In this document: positions 26,089 through 34,180 of the stretch, piece by piece
Numbering within the stretch: position 1 is the first letter of the stretch
Layout of the letters: each line of letters begins with the position of its first letter
DNA from: Bacillus alkalicellulosilyticus
Lineage (GTDB): Bacteria > Bacillota > Bacilli > Bacillales > Bacillaceae_F
Direction of reading: 5' to 3'
Length of the DNA: 64,000 bases
NCBI RefSeq assembly: GCF_002019795.1
Contig: NZ_KV917381.1
Location: 1,857,210 to 1,921,209 of the forward strand
Position numbers and translations under genes: made by a program
The notes under the pieces: model-generated
The model's input: only the letters and a program-made list of their open reading frames with translations
The model's database searches: none
What the model was told of the DNA's origin: nothing

Positions 26089-26847
26089 GTGAATAAAAGA
26101 ATGGATCCTTTAGGAGAAAACGCAGTCCGATTGTGTTTTGGAACTACGATTTCACTTAATACCCATAAAAGAATTCGGAGTTTTTGTGCGTTACTTCAAG
26201 AAAATAAACCGAAAGCAGTAGTCGAATGGGTTCCTGCATACACATCTGTGACCGTTTACTATGAACCTCGTGACAGTACATATCACGACATATGTCTCGT
26301 ACTCGGTCTATTATATGAAAAAGCAAATATTACCTCTCATTCTTCTGTTAGACTCGTAACCATTCCCGTTTGCTACGGAGGAGAATTTGGGGAAGATTTA
26401 CAAACTGTCGCAAACCATAATGGTCTCTCAATACAACAGGTTATCGAATATCATTCATCTCGGTTATATGTAGTTTTTATGCTAGGGTTTTCACCAGGTT
26501 TTCCTTATTTGGGCGGGATGGATGAAAGAATTGCGACACCAAGATTAGCGAGTCCTCGGCTCAAAGTAGCAAAAGGTTCTGTTGGAATTGCTGGACAACA
26601 AACGGGTATCTACTCACTTTCTACTCCGGGCGGGTGGCAAATTATTGGTCGAACACCGTTATCATTATTTGATATAAACAATGAAAGACCTGTATTGCTA
26701 GAGGCGGGAGATATAGTACAGTTCCGTTCGATTACATCTGAAGAATATGAAACGATATATAGCTCCATTCAAACTAATACATATAAACTTGAAATACGTG
26801 TAGTAGAGGAGGATGACGATGTCATTACGAGTCGACTTAAATTGTGA
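26089..26847 (+). CDS. pxpB: 5-oxoprolinase subunit PxpB (KipI family)
   Basis: 252-residue subunit of the ATP-dependent 5-oxoprolinase that opens pyroglutamate to glutamate. KipI-type signatures: MLGFSPGFPYLGGMDERIATPR and GSVGIAGQQTGIYSLSTPGGWQIIGRT. In B. subtilis the same protein was first described as KipI, an inhibitor of sporulation kinase A. I chose GTG 26089 because GAGG lies 8 bases upstream; GTG 26080 overlaps that RBS. The end overlaps pxpA. Confidence 0.92.
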   Translation: MNKRMDPLGENAVRLCFGTTISLNTHKRIRSFCALLQENKPKAVVEWVPAYTSVTVYYEPRDSTYHDICLVLGLLYEKANITSHSSVRLVTIPVCYGGEFGEDLQTVANHNGLSIQQVIEYHSSRLYVVFMLGFSPGFPYLGGMDERIATPRLASPRLKVAKGSVGIAGQQTGIYSLSTPGGWQIIGRTPLSLFDINNERPVLLEAGDIVQFRSITSEEYETIYSSIQTNTYKLEIRVVEEDDDVITSRLKL

Positions 26848-27589
26848 TTTAGGAGAAAGTTTTGGTGTGTATCGATTTGGAACAGACCATCTCCTGTTAA
26901 AAGAAATAACCTCGGCCAACATTGCTTGTGGCTATCATGCAGGTGACCATAATGTGATGTATCAAACCATTCAGTTGGCTAAAGAAAATAATGTCTCAAT
27001 TGGAGCACATCCAGGTTACCAAGATTTAATAGGGTTTGGTCGAAGGGTAATTGAAATTGACCCGCTAGAAATCTATAACCTTATCATCTATCAAATCGGT
27101 GCATTGATGGGGTTCGCCCAAGTACATGAAGTTACTGTGACCCATGTCAAACCACATGGAGCTTTATATAATGTAGCTGCAACGAATGAATCCGTTGCCA
27201 ATGCCATTGTAAACGCAGTTTATGATTTAAATCCAGAGCTTATTTTATATGGTTTAGCAGGAAGTAAATTAATACATGCAGGTAGAACTAAGGGATTAAA
27301 GGTTGCGGAAGAAGTATTTGCAGACAGAACATATCAAGCAGATGGAACGCTAACAAAAAGAACACTCCCAAATGCCATGATAGAAGATGTTAATAGGGCT
27401 GTAGAACAGGTAATTCACATGGTTAAAACGGGAACATGTGTAGCGGTAGACGGTACGAGTTTCCCAATTAATGCAGATACGGTATGTGTACACGGTGATT
27501 CACCTCATGCGCTCACATTTGTTACACAGTTAAAGGAACGTTTATCTCAGCATAATATTTCGATTAAATCTATTGGACAAGACGTATGA
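26819..27589 (+). CDS. pxpA: 5-oxoprolinase subunit PxpA (LamB/YcsF family)
   Basis: 256 residues. DLNCDLGESFGVYRFGTD, ANIACGYHAGDHNVM and HVKPHGALYN are the metal- or substrate-binding signatures of the LamB/YcsF family, and VCVHGDSPHAL closes the domain. ATG 26819 is favoured over 26813 by GAGGAGG at the right distance. It overlaps pxpB by 29 bases and pxpC by 4 (ATGA), so the three subunits are translated together. Confidence 0.94.
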   Translation: MSLRVDLNCDLGESFGVYRFGTDHLLLKEITSANIACGYHAGDHNVMYQTIQLAKENNVSIGAHPGYQDLIGFGRRVIEIDPLEIYNLIIYQIGALMGFAQVHEVTVTHVKPHGALYNVAATNESVANAIVNAVYDLNPELILYGLAGSKLIHAGRTKGLKVAEEVFADRTYQADGTLTKRTLPNAMIEDVNRAVEQVIHMVKTGTCVAVDGTSFPINADTVCVHGDSPHALTFVTQLKERLSQHNISIKSIGQDV

Positions 27590-28536
27590 CAAGAACAGAA
27601 AAAGCAGTTGCGCGAATAAAAAAACCTGGACTTTATACGACAGTACAGGATGGTGGGCGAGTCGGTTTTCAAAAAAGTGGGATTGTGGTGTCAGGTGCAA
27701 TGGATACGTACGCTTACCGGATGAGTAACTTGCTAGTAGGGAACGTATCTTATGAAGCTGTGCTTGAAGTCACTTTAATGGGGCCGACAATAGAAATTGT
27801 GGAGGATGCTGTTCTTTCGATATGCGGTGGCAACTTAAGTCCAACGCTTGACGGACAACCGATAGAAATGTGGAAGGCGTTTCGGGTCAAAAAAAATCAA
27901 ACTCTATCTTTTGGTAAGCCGCAATCTGGAGCGAGAGCATACATTGCATTTCAAGGAGGTCTTTCACTTCCTAACGTGTTAGGTAGTTACTCCACTTATG
28001 AGAAAGCAACTATAGGAGGAGTGGAGGGTAGAGCGCTTCAAAAAGGGGATGTTCTTTATCAAATACCAACACAAACATCAATCCGACTAAGGAAATGCTC
28101 CAATAGCTTAATTCCTACATACAAAAAGAAGAGCAGAATCCGAGTCATTGCTGGACCTGATGAGGACAGATTTACGTCTTCTGGACGACAAACGTTTTGG
28201 GAACATGAATATGAAGTGTCCGTTCAATCCGACCGGATGGGTTATCGATTAGTAGGACCAAAAATAGAACATCAAACGTCCGCTAACATTTTATCTGATG
28301 CTGTCACATTTGGAACAATTCAAGTCCCTGATGATGGCTATCCGATTATTATGATGGCTGACAGGCAAACGACTGGGGGCTATACAAGAATTGGAACCAT
28401 CATTTCTGTAGATTTGCCCTATGTTGCGCAAATGAAACAAGGTGATGTTCTTCAATTTGAACAGGTCAGTGTTGAAACAGCTCAACAATTATATTTGCAA
28501 AGAGAGTCTGTGTTGAAAACTCTCGCTTTTTTCTAG
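27586..28536 (+). CDS. pxpC: 5-oxoprolinase subunit PxpC (KipA family)
   Basis: 316 residues of the biotin-dependent carboxylase-related KipA family: PGLYTTVQDGGRVGFQKSGIVVSGAMD at the N-terminus and SDRMGYRLVGP near residue 220 are typical. It completes the PxpABC enzyme, here in the order B-A-C with no transporter or kipR gene beside it. The last codons double as an intrinsic terminator (28502-28532). Confidence 0.93.
   Translation: MTRTEKAVARIKKPGLYTTVQDGGRVGFQKSGIVVSGAMDTYAYRMSNLLVGNVSYEAVLEVTLMGPTIEIVEDAVLSICGGNLSPTLDGQPIEMWKAFRVKKNQTLSFGKPQSGARAYIAFQGGLSLPNVLGSYSTYEKATIGGVEGRALQKGDVLYQIPTQTSIRLRKCSNSLIPTYKKKSRIRVIAGPDEDRFTSSGRQTFWEHEYEVSVQSDRMGYRLVGPKIEHQTSANILSDAVTFGTIQVPDDGYPIIMMADRQTTGGYTRIGTIISVDLPYVAQMKQGDVLQFEQVSVETAQQLYLQRESVLKTLAFF
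28502..28532 (+). terminator. Terminator embedded in the pxpC 3' coding end
   Basis: GAGAGT (28502-28507) pairs with ACTCTC (28519-28524), then GCTTTTTT; the T-run encodes the last residues, and the stop codon comes right after. Confidence 0.7.
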
Positions 28537-28550
28537 AAAAATAGAATGAG

Positions 28551-28577
28551 TGTTACTTTTATCAAAAAACTAGCGTT
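28551..28577 (+). promoter_or_regulatory. Possible ECF-sigma promoter of the sigma/anti-sigma operon
   Basis: TGTTAC at 28551-28556, 17 bases, CGTT at 28574-28577. The pattern (AAC/TAC-type -35, CGT-type -10) is that of ECF promoters and would give autoregulation. It starts 15 bases after the pxpC stop codon. Confidence 0.42.
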
Positions 28578-28610
28578 ATATATGATATGGGGAAGGAAGC
28601 TGGTGAAGGT

Positions 28611-29147
28611 ATGCAGGATGAAGAACTCCTCGACCGTGCACGAAGTGGGGATGAAGATGCATTTCAAACCTTAATTCGAGAGCATTATGTAACTGTTGAA
28701 AAATTTGCTTATCAACTTGGGGTAAGGCATGAAGATGTTGGAGATGTCACCCAAGAAGTTTTTATAAAAGTATATCGGTTTATTGAAAAGCATACGCGAG
28801 GCAAGTTTACAACGTGGTTATATCAAATTACGTTGAATGTCGTTAGAGATATGTATCGGAAAAAGAAACGACTCGAGCGAAATAAACAAGAATGGTCAAA
28901 GAATCATCCATTTGTGGAAGAAAACAAACCACTGTTGGATGCTGATAATGCCTTTTTACATGAAGCGATTGTTATGTTAGATGAAAAATATAAAGTCCCG
29001 CTAGTGTTACATTACTTTCACGACTTGAGTTATTCAGAAATTGCTGATGTACTGAATACAAATGAAGGAACGATTAAAACAAGGATTTCAAGAGCAAAGC
29101 AAAAACTAAAGGTATTGCTACAGAAGGATGGTGTTGTAAATGAGTGA
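28611..29147 (+). CDS. ECF-family RNA polymerase sigma factor
   Basis: 178 residues. Region 2 has DVTQEVFIKVYRFIEKH and TWLYQITLNVVRDMYRKKKR, and region 4 has LHYFHDLSYSEIADVLNTNE, then GTIKTRISRAKQKL. No region 3 is present, as usual for ECF factors. I chose ATG 28611 (MQDEELLDRARSGDEDAF); ATG 28587 has no RBS. The next gene overlaps by 8 bases and encodes a membrane protein of anti-sigma layout. It resembles SigX/SigW-type factors for envelope stress, but subgroup and regulon are not settled by reading. Confidence 0.9.
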   Translation: MQDEELLDRARSGDEDAFQTLIREHYVTVEKFAYQLGVRHEDVGDVTQEVFIKVYRFIEKHTRGKFTTWLYQITLNVVRDMYRKKKRLERNKQEWSKNHPFVEENKPLLDADNAFLHEAIVMLDEKYKVPLVLHYFHDLSYSEIADVLNTNEGTIKTRISRAKQKLKVLLQKDGVVNE

Positions 29148-29994
29148 ATTAGAACAATCTCTGCAAAAGCTGCGAAAAGAATATGATTCATTACCTCCTT
29201 CTAGCCATCCTGAAGATATTTTTAAGGCAGTTCAGGAGCAAAAACAATCAAACTGGTTTACTCGTTTTGCCCCAAACTATAAGATAGCAGGCAGCCTTGT
29301 AGCAGCTGTAGGACTGAGTTCTCTATTAATTGTTAGTTTATCTACTTTTAATTTAGGAATGGGGGGTTCAATGGATGAAGCGTCAGAGGGTGCCCCTGCA
29401 GAATATGCTGAAGAGTCAGCAGGAGATTATTATCAAGCAGAATTTGCTGGAGAAACAATCGAAAATTTTGATAGGAATCTATTAGATAAGAAAAATGAAG
29501 TAACTATTTATGATAGTTCTACTTCTTTCGGGCTAGATATATGGAATGGAGAAAGCTATGTTCAGGTCCAGTTTTATCCTTATCACAATGTTGACTTTGG
29601 TTTTTCGACGTACCTAGAAAAAGGAATCGATGAGACATATGTTACAACTAATAACGGAGAAGAAATCCAATTTTTTGGAGACTTTGGTATAAAGAATGTT
29701 CCTTTTTTTACGGTCTTTGCCCCCTATGAAAAATGGTCAGTAGAAGATACAAGGAATCAAATTGTTACTGAATTTGAATCAAGCGGATATCAATTAGATG
29801 ATGGACCTAACTATGAATTGGCAGACCAGACCATTTCGTTTCGCCATGATAAAACAAATGAAATTGTTCAGGTTTTACTTGTTGAACACAAGGGACTGGT
29901 GAGTCAACTCACATTTCGTTATCCTGAAAATCTAGATAGCATTTATGTACCACGTATTGAAGTTATAATTGAAAGTTTTGAATGGGAAAGATAA
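29140..29994 (+). CDS. Membrane-anchored anti-sigma factor (partner of the ECF factor)
   Basis: 284 residues. A cytoplasmic N-terminus of about 45 residues, one membrane segment (about 49-69, IAGSLVAAVGLSSLLIVSL) and a long acidic outer domain of about 210 residues. There is no HxxxCxxC zinc motif, so it is not a ZAS-type anti-sigma. The assignment rests on its overlap with the sigma gene and the single-pass layout. The outer domain would carry the sensing or protease-cleavage function; the signal is unknown. Confidence 0.72.
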   Translation: MSELEQSLQKLRKEYDSLPPSSHPEDIFKAVQEQKQSNWFTRFAPNYKIAGSLVAAVGLSSLLIVSLSTFNLGMGGSMDEASEGAPAEYAEESAGDYYQAEFAGETIENFDRNLLDKKNEVTIYDSSTSFGLDIWNGESYVQVQFYPYHNVDFGFSTYLEKGIDETYVTTNNGEEIQFFGDFGIKNVPFFTVFAPYEKWSVEDTRNQIVTEFESSGYQLDDGPNYELADQTISFRHDKTNEIVQVLLVEHKGLVSQLTFRYPENLDSIYVPRIEVIIESFEWER

Positions 29995-30009
29995 TTAGAT
30001 TTTTTTAAC

Positions 30010-30107
30010 AGGCTAGGACAAAGGTTGTTTTTGAAGGCACTGAAAAGTTTGGTTTTCCTTTTTACAGTGCCCTCGGTGTTTTTACCCTTTTGTCCTGGCT
30101 TTCATTT
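30010..30107 (+). terminator. Compound terminator: a hairpin nested in the loop of another
   Basis: The outer arms AGGCTAGGACAAAGG and CCCTTTTGTCCTGGCT match the dispersed hairpin family. The loop, normally TTGTTTA, contains an inner hairpin GGCACTGAAAAG...CTTTTTACAGTGCC. TTTCATTTT follows. Confidence 0.7.
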
Positions 30108-30198
30108 TATCTATTTGACAAGAATTAAAGAAGAAAAAGTGGTAATTACTCGTCCTCCTGAATAAAAATGAAAGAGAGCGAAAAGGGAGTGATAAGAA

Positions 30199-30594
30199 GT
30201 GAGGTTATTAACTAGCAAACAAAAAACAATTAGATTTTTAATTGGTTTTGTGGGAATTTTTAGTGCTGCGCAAATGTTTCCGTCTCCAGAATATTGGTCG
30301 TGGGGTACTTTTTTTGGTGAGTTACTGTTTGCACCACTTTCTTTATTAGGCTCTGTTGTTTTGTTTATCCTAGGATTTTTAGCGTTTGCTCAACTTGTAC
30401 AATATATGGTCGAGCAACATATGTATTCGATAAACAAACGAAAAGCAAATAATACAGGAGCCTTCATTTTGCTTTGTTATCTTATCTTATGGTTTCTACA
30501 CCCAGTGGCGTCTCTATTAGGCTGTTTCCTTTCTTTTACATATGGTATAATGGATGCCAAAGCTTCAAAACGTAAGAAAGTTCGAGGCGAATAG
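30199..30594 (+). CDS. Hypothetical membrane protein
   Basis: 131 residues with three hydrophobic segments (about 11-27, 40-62, 86-112) and a basic C-terminus ending KRKKVRGE. GTG start, with AAAAGGGAG 9 bases upstream. It lies 12 bases before ypbG and is probably co-transcribed. I do not recognise the family; it looks like a short integral membrane protein without catalytic motifs. Confidence 0.72.
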   Translation: MRLLTSKQKTIRFLIGFVGIFSAAQMFPSPEYWSWGTFFGELLFAPLSLLGSVVLFILGFLAFAQLVQYMVEQHMYSINKRKANNTGAFILLCYLILWFLHPVASLLGCFLSFTYGIMDAKASKRKKVRGE

Positions 30595-30606
30595 TGGGAG
30601 GAAATT

Positions 30607-31362
30607 ATGTGGTGGATAGGACTTGTAATTAGTGGAATTAGTTTACTTTTGTATATGTACATAGAAGCTCATCGCAATCGAGTAATTGAATCGAAAGTAG
30701 AATTAGACGGCTTTCCTTCAGGTTTTTCTGGGATAAAGCTTTTTTTTATTTCTGATGTTCATGCTAGAGTCATTAGTAATAAAATACTAAAAAAGATAAA
30801 AGGTAAGGCTGATATCGTCATTATTGGGGGAGACTTAATTGAAAAAGGGGTTCCTTTACAAAGAGCGGAGGAAAATCTGAAAAAACTTCGGGACAGTGCT
30901 CCTACATATTTTGTGTGGGGGAACAACGACTATGCAGGAGAGTTTCGGCAATTAGATGTCCTACTTCTCGAAAATAGGATTACGGTTCTTGATAATACAG
31001 CGATACCTTTTGAACAAGGAACAGATACTTTCTATCTTATAGGTGTCGATGATTTAAGTTTTAATCGCTCTAACCTTGATTTAGCTGTTCAAGATTGCAA
31101 CGAAGGGTATCGAGTGCTGGTCAGTCATAATCCTGATATCATTGAGATGATAAAACCTGAGCACCAAATTGGACTGTTGCTAAGTGGCCACACTCACGGC
31201 GGGCAGATTCGAATATTTGGATGGGGCCTTCGAAAAAAAGGAGGGTGGGAGCAAGTGCGTAAAACAACCGTGTTAATAAGCAATGGCTATGGCACAAAAT
31301 CAATCCCTTTTCGCTTAGGAGCACCTGCACAGGCACATTTAATTACATTACACTCAAAATAG
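30607..31362 (+). CDS. ypbG: Membrane-anchored metallophosphoesterase (YpbG)
   Basis: 251 residues: an N-terminal membrane segment (about 4-19), then a calcineurin-like phosphoesterase with metal ligands in FISDVHA (about 48-53), GGDLIE (74-79), WGNNDY, SHNPDI and SGHTHGGQI. It belongs to the YkuE/LpxH-like group; in Bacilli the substrate is unsettled (lipid or nucleotide phosphoesters). ATG behind GGGAGGAAATT. It continues the conserved ypb order, separated from ypbF by an inserted block of about 11 kb (19.2-30.6 kb). Confidence 0.88.
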   Translation: MWWIGLVISGISLLLYMYIEAHRNRVIESKVELDGFPSGFSGIKLFFISDVHARVISNKILKKIKGKADIVIIGGDLIEKGVPLQRAEENLKKLRDSAPTYFVWGNNDYAGEFRQLDVLLLENRITVLDNTAIPFEQGTDTFYLIGVDDLSFNRSNLDLAVQDCNEGYRVLVSHNPDIIEMIKPEHQIGLLLSGHTHGGQIRIFGWGLRKKGGWEQVRKTTVLISNGYGTKSIPFRLGAPAQAHLITLHSK

Positions 31363-31384
31363 AACAAAAAACTTATGCGTTTGT

Positions 31385-31439
31385 TGTACATCGTTTACAC
31401 ATCCTACTATCTTCGTTATACTTACGATAAGAGTGTACA
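31385..31439 (+). promoter_or_regulatory. Sigma-A promoter with overlapping repeat motifs upstream of the CarH-like gene
   Basis: TTTACA (31394-31399), 17 bases, TATACT (31417-31422): a good sigma-A promoter. TGTACATC (31385-31392) and TACACATC (from 31396) form a loose direct repeat across the -35, and another TGTACA is at 31434-31439. MerR-type CarH/LitR regulators repress from repeats overlapping the -35, so autorepression is plausible. Confidence 0.6.
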
Positions 31440-31459
31440 AGGGTCTGGAGGAAGAAATA

Positions 31460-32368
31460 ATGGCATCAAATGAAGGGAAATATAATATAAAGGCAATTTC
31501 TAATATGCTTGGAATACAGCCTGGAACGTTAAGGGCATGGGAAAGACGATATCAAATCGTTGAACCTGTCAGAAATCAAGCCGGTCATCGCCTTTATACG
31601 GACCAACATGTGGCAGTCCTTAGATGGCTGATCGAAAAAGTGAATAAAGGTTTTACGATTGGACAAGCTGTTGATTTATTAGAAAAAGGAGATTTCACTT
31701 TTGATCACGGCGAGGTCGTTAAAAATGAAGATTATTCGGTCCAATTAACAGAACAATTATTACATACCCTTCTTCGGTTTAGAGAGCACGAGGCTCATAC
31801 ATTAATGAATCAAGCATTTAGTTTGTACAACGTTGATAAAGTAATGATTGATATATTAGGAACTTTATTAGTAAAAGTTGGTTCAATGTGGGAGAATAAC
31901 GAAATCACTGTTGCCCATGAACATTTTATATCTGCTTTCTTACGAATGAAGATAGGAAATATTTTTCAAGGGTTTCCTGTGGATGGCTATTTACCTAAGG
32001 TTGTTGCCGTTTGTGGCCCAAGAGAAACTCATGAGTTAGGTTTGTTAATTTTTACGTTATTTTTACGGAGAAAAGGATTTGAAGTTATTTATCTTGGAGC
32101 AGGGATTCCAGAAAATGATGTAGAATTTGTTCTTAAAGAAGTTGAGGCTAAATTTTTCTTTACTTCTTGTACGATGGCTGTTAATTTAATCGATTGTCTT
32201 GCTTTAATTGACAGAGTGAAAGAGACCTTTCCAGAAATGACAATTGGACTAGGTGGTTCGGCGATAAGTGGGCTTTCCAAAGAAAATTATGAAAAATATG
32301 GACAACACATTCCTGGTGAAACAAAAGAGGACTGGGAAAAATGGCTTTCTCAATATTTATATCGGTAG
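31460..32368 (+). CDS. CarH/LitR-like adenosylcobalamin-binding photoreceptor repressor
   Basis: 302 residues. A MerR-type DNA-binding domain (residues about 7-75: NIKAISNMLGIQPGTLRAWERRY) is joined to a B12-binding module. The helical cap has Trp144, Glu154 and His155 (MWENNEITVAHEH), the same W-x9-EH spacing as CarH, which covers the upper face of adenosylcobalamin. ETHELG puts the lower cobalt ligand at His191, and the Rossmann-like part follows (VIYLGAGIP, IGLGGSAIS). In CarH, darkness gives a DNA-bound tetramer and light cleaves Co-C and releases DNA. ATG 31460 has CTGGAGGAAG upstream. Targets are not adjacent. Confidence 0.87.
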   Translation: MASNEGKYNIKAISNMLGIQPGTLRAWERRYQIVEPVRNQAGHRLYTDQHVAVLRWLIEKVNKGFTIGQAVDLLEKGDFTFDHGEVVKNEDYSVQLTEQLLHTLLRFREHEAHTLMNQAFSLYNVDKVMIDILGTLLVKVGSMWENNEITVAHEHFISAFLRMKIGNIFQGFPVDGYLPKVVAVCGPRETHELGLLIFTLFLRRKGFEVIYLGAGIPENDVEFVLKEVEAKFFFTSCTMAVNLIDCLALIDRVKETFPEMTIGLGGSAISGLSKENYEKYGQHIPGETKEDWEKWLSQYLYR

Positions 32369-32484
32369 ATTAGATTTTACTGATTTGCGAACCAACCACA
32401 TGCTTCTCACATATCCTATAGTAATTTAGACGATATGTTGAATTGTAGTTGGGCTGAGTCCAAACCGCAATAGGAGGGTCTTAT

Positions 32485-33090
32485 ATGCGTTTAGAGCGCT
32501 TAGCTATGGATAAAATTAAAATATTTTTAACCTTTGATGATTTGAAGGAGCGAGGGATGACAAAAGAAGACCTGTGGTATGATGGTCCAAAAGTTCATGA
32601 ATTGTTTCGTGAAATGATGGTCGAAGCAAAAGATGAATTAGGGTTTAAAGCCGATGGTCCTATTGCAGTTGAGGTCTTTTCATTACCTGCTCAAGGCATG
32701 GTTATTATCGTTACAAAAGGCAATATTGATGCAGATGAATATGAAGATGACTATGATGACGGGTATATTGAATTACAAGTTACCCTTGATGAAAGTGATG
32801 ACATCTTTTATGAGTTTGCTTCTTTCGAAGATGTCATACAATTAGCAGGTCGCTTGTATTCTTACGGTATTTATGGAGGCACCCTTCTGTCATATCAAGA
32901 TCGGTTTTTCCTGAAGTTTGAAGAATATGATATTGATATTGTTGATGAAGAAGCAGTGATCGCTTTGCTTTCCGAATATGGGAACCCTGCGACATTGACG
33001 ACACATCGCGTTCATGAATATGGGAAAATCCTTATGGAATTAGAGGCCGTGTACCGTATATACCATACCTTTATGAATAGAACGAAATAA
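32485..33090 (+). CDS. ypbH: MecA-family adaptor protein (YpbH)
   Basis: 201 residues: MRLERLAMDKIKIFLTFDDL starts the N-terminal substrate-binding domain, an acidic linker (DADEYEDDYDDGYI, about 90-103) follows, then the C-terminal ClpC-binding domain (YEFASFEDVIQLAGRLYSYG). MecA and its paralogue YpbH feed substrates to ClpCP. Position after ypbG identifies this as the YpbH paralogue; mecA itself lies elsewhere in Bacilli. RBS ATAGGAGGG. It is followed by a terminator. Confidence 0.9.
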   Translation: MRLERLAMDKIKIFLTFDDLKERGMTKEDLWYDGPKVHELFREMMVEAKDELGFKADGPIAVEVFSLPAQGMVIIVTKGNIDADEYEDDYDDGYIELQVTLDESDDIFYEFASFEDVIQLAGRLYSYGIYGGTLLSYQDRFFLKFEEYDIDIVDEEAVIALLSEYGNPATLTTHRVHEYGKILMELEAVYRIYHTFMNRTK

Positions 33091-33095
33091 TTCGT

Positions 33096-33129
33096 ATGGT
33101 GCCCGTTTCAAAGTGGGCCCATTTTTTTT
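33096..33129 (+). terminator. Terminator after ypbH
   Basis: ATGGTGCCC and GGGCCCAT form a stem with one unpaired T across a 10-base loop, followed by TTTTTTTT. Confidence 0.8.
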
Positions 33130-33253
33130 GTTTTTTTTACATTACGTCTTCCTTAGAAAAATGATATGATAACGATATTATGAAAATGACATAAACAAGT
33201 ACCGATACTTAAATAGGCGAATATACTATTATACATATTGGTTATAGGAGTGA

Positions 33254-34180
33254 ATGGATGTTATGAAAATCGCAGTATTATATGGAGGCACATCAGCAGA
33301 AAGGGAAGTTTCTTTATCATCAGGAAAAGGAATTATTGCGGCACTTAAAAACAAGGGTCATGATGTCATTGGCATCGACTTTCACCCTGAACGAATAAAT
33401 GAAATTGCATTATTAGATGTTGATATCGTTTATATAGGGCTTCATGGACGATTGGGTGAGGATGGTAAACTCCAAGGTTTACTTGACTTATATGGAATCC
33501 CATACGTCGGATCAGGAGTATTAGCATCAGCACTTGCGATGGATAAAGCAAAAGCAAAATTATTCTTCAAAGATGGTGGAATTCGCGTAGCTAAAGAAAA
33601 GGTCGTTCACGATACTTTTTATAATCGCGATGACTTTTCGATTCCATTTTCGTACCCAGCTGTTGTAAAACCGAACCAAGAAGGCTCTACGATTGGATTA
33701 ACCATTGCGGAAACGGAAGAGGAGATGTTAAACGGCATTGAAGAAGCATTTAAGTTTGATTCGACCGTCTTGGTTGAGGAATTTGTAGCGGGAACAGAAG
33801 TGACGGTAGCGGTTATGGGAAACCGTGGTGAAGAAACCGCTTTTCCAGTCGTAGAAATTGTTCCTAAAAATAAATATTATGATTATGAATCTAAATACGC
33901 TCCAGGTATGAGTGAACATATCGTTCCTGCTCGTGTCGATGAAAAAACAACAGAGTACCTTCAAAAAAATGCAGTGTTAGCACATCAAGTATTAGGGTGC
34001 GAAATATATTCACGTGTTGATTTCATCGTACCACATGACGGAACAGACCCAGTTATTCTTGAAGTAAACACCCTCCCAGGAATGACACCAACCAGTCTGT
34101 ACCCAGACGCAGCAAGAGAAGTAGGTCTATCCTATGATGACATGATCGAAAAACTAGTCCAACTATCAAAAAATAAATAG
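33254..34180 (+). CDS. ddl: D-alanine--D-alanine ligase, short DdlB-like form
   Basis: Makes D-Ala-D-Ala for peptidoglycan. 308 residues, close to E. coli DdlB and shorter than the about 354-residue Ddl of B. subtilis. Visible: VLYGGTSAEREVSLSSG, ATP-grasp PAVVKPNQEGSTIGLT, YYDYESKYAPGMSEHIVPA (the tyrosine expected of D-Ala-D-Ala rather than D-Ala-D-Lac enzymes) and ILEVNTLPGMTPTSLYP. GGAG lies 3 bases before ATG 33254 and 12 before ATG 33263, so the start is uncertain by three codons. Its place between ypbH and ypdA is unusual, and a second, long-type ddl may exist elsewhere. Confidence 0.93.
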   Translation: MDVMKIAVLYGGTSAEREVSLSSGKGIIAALKNKGHDVIGIDFHPERINEIALLDVDIVYIGLHGRLGEDGKLQGLLDLYGIPYVGSGVLASALAMDKAKAKLFFKDGGIRVAKEKVVHDTFYNRDDFSIPFSYPAVVKPNQEGSTIGLTIAETEEEMLNGIEEAFKFDSTVLVEEFVAGTEVTVAVMGNRGEETAFPVVEIVPKNKYYDYESKYAPGMSEHIVPARVDEKTTEYLQKNAVLAHQVLGCEIYSRVDFIVPHDGTDPVILEVNTLPGMTPTSLYPDAAREVGLSYDDMIEKLVQLSKNK

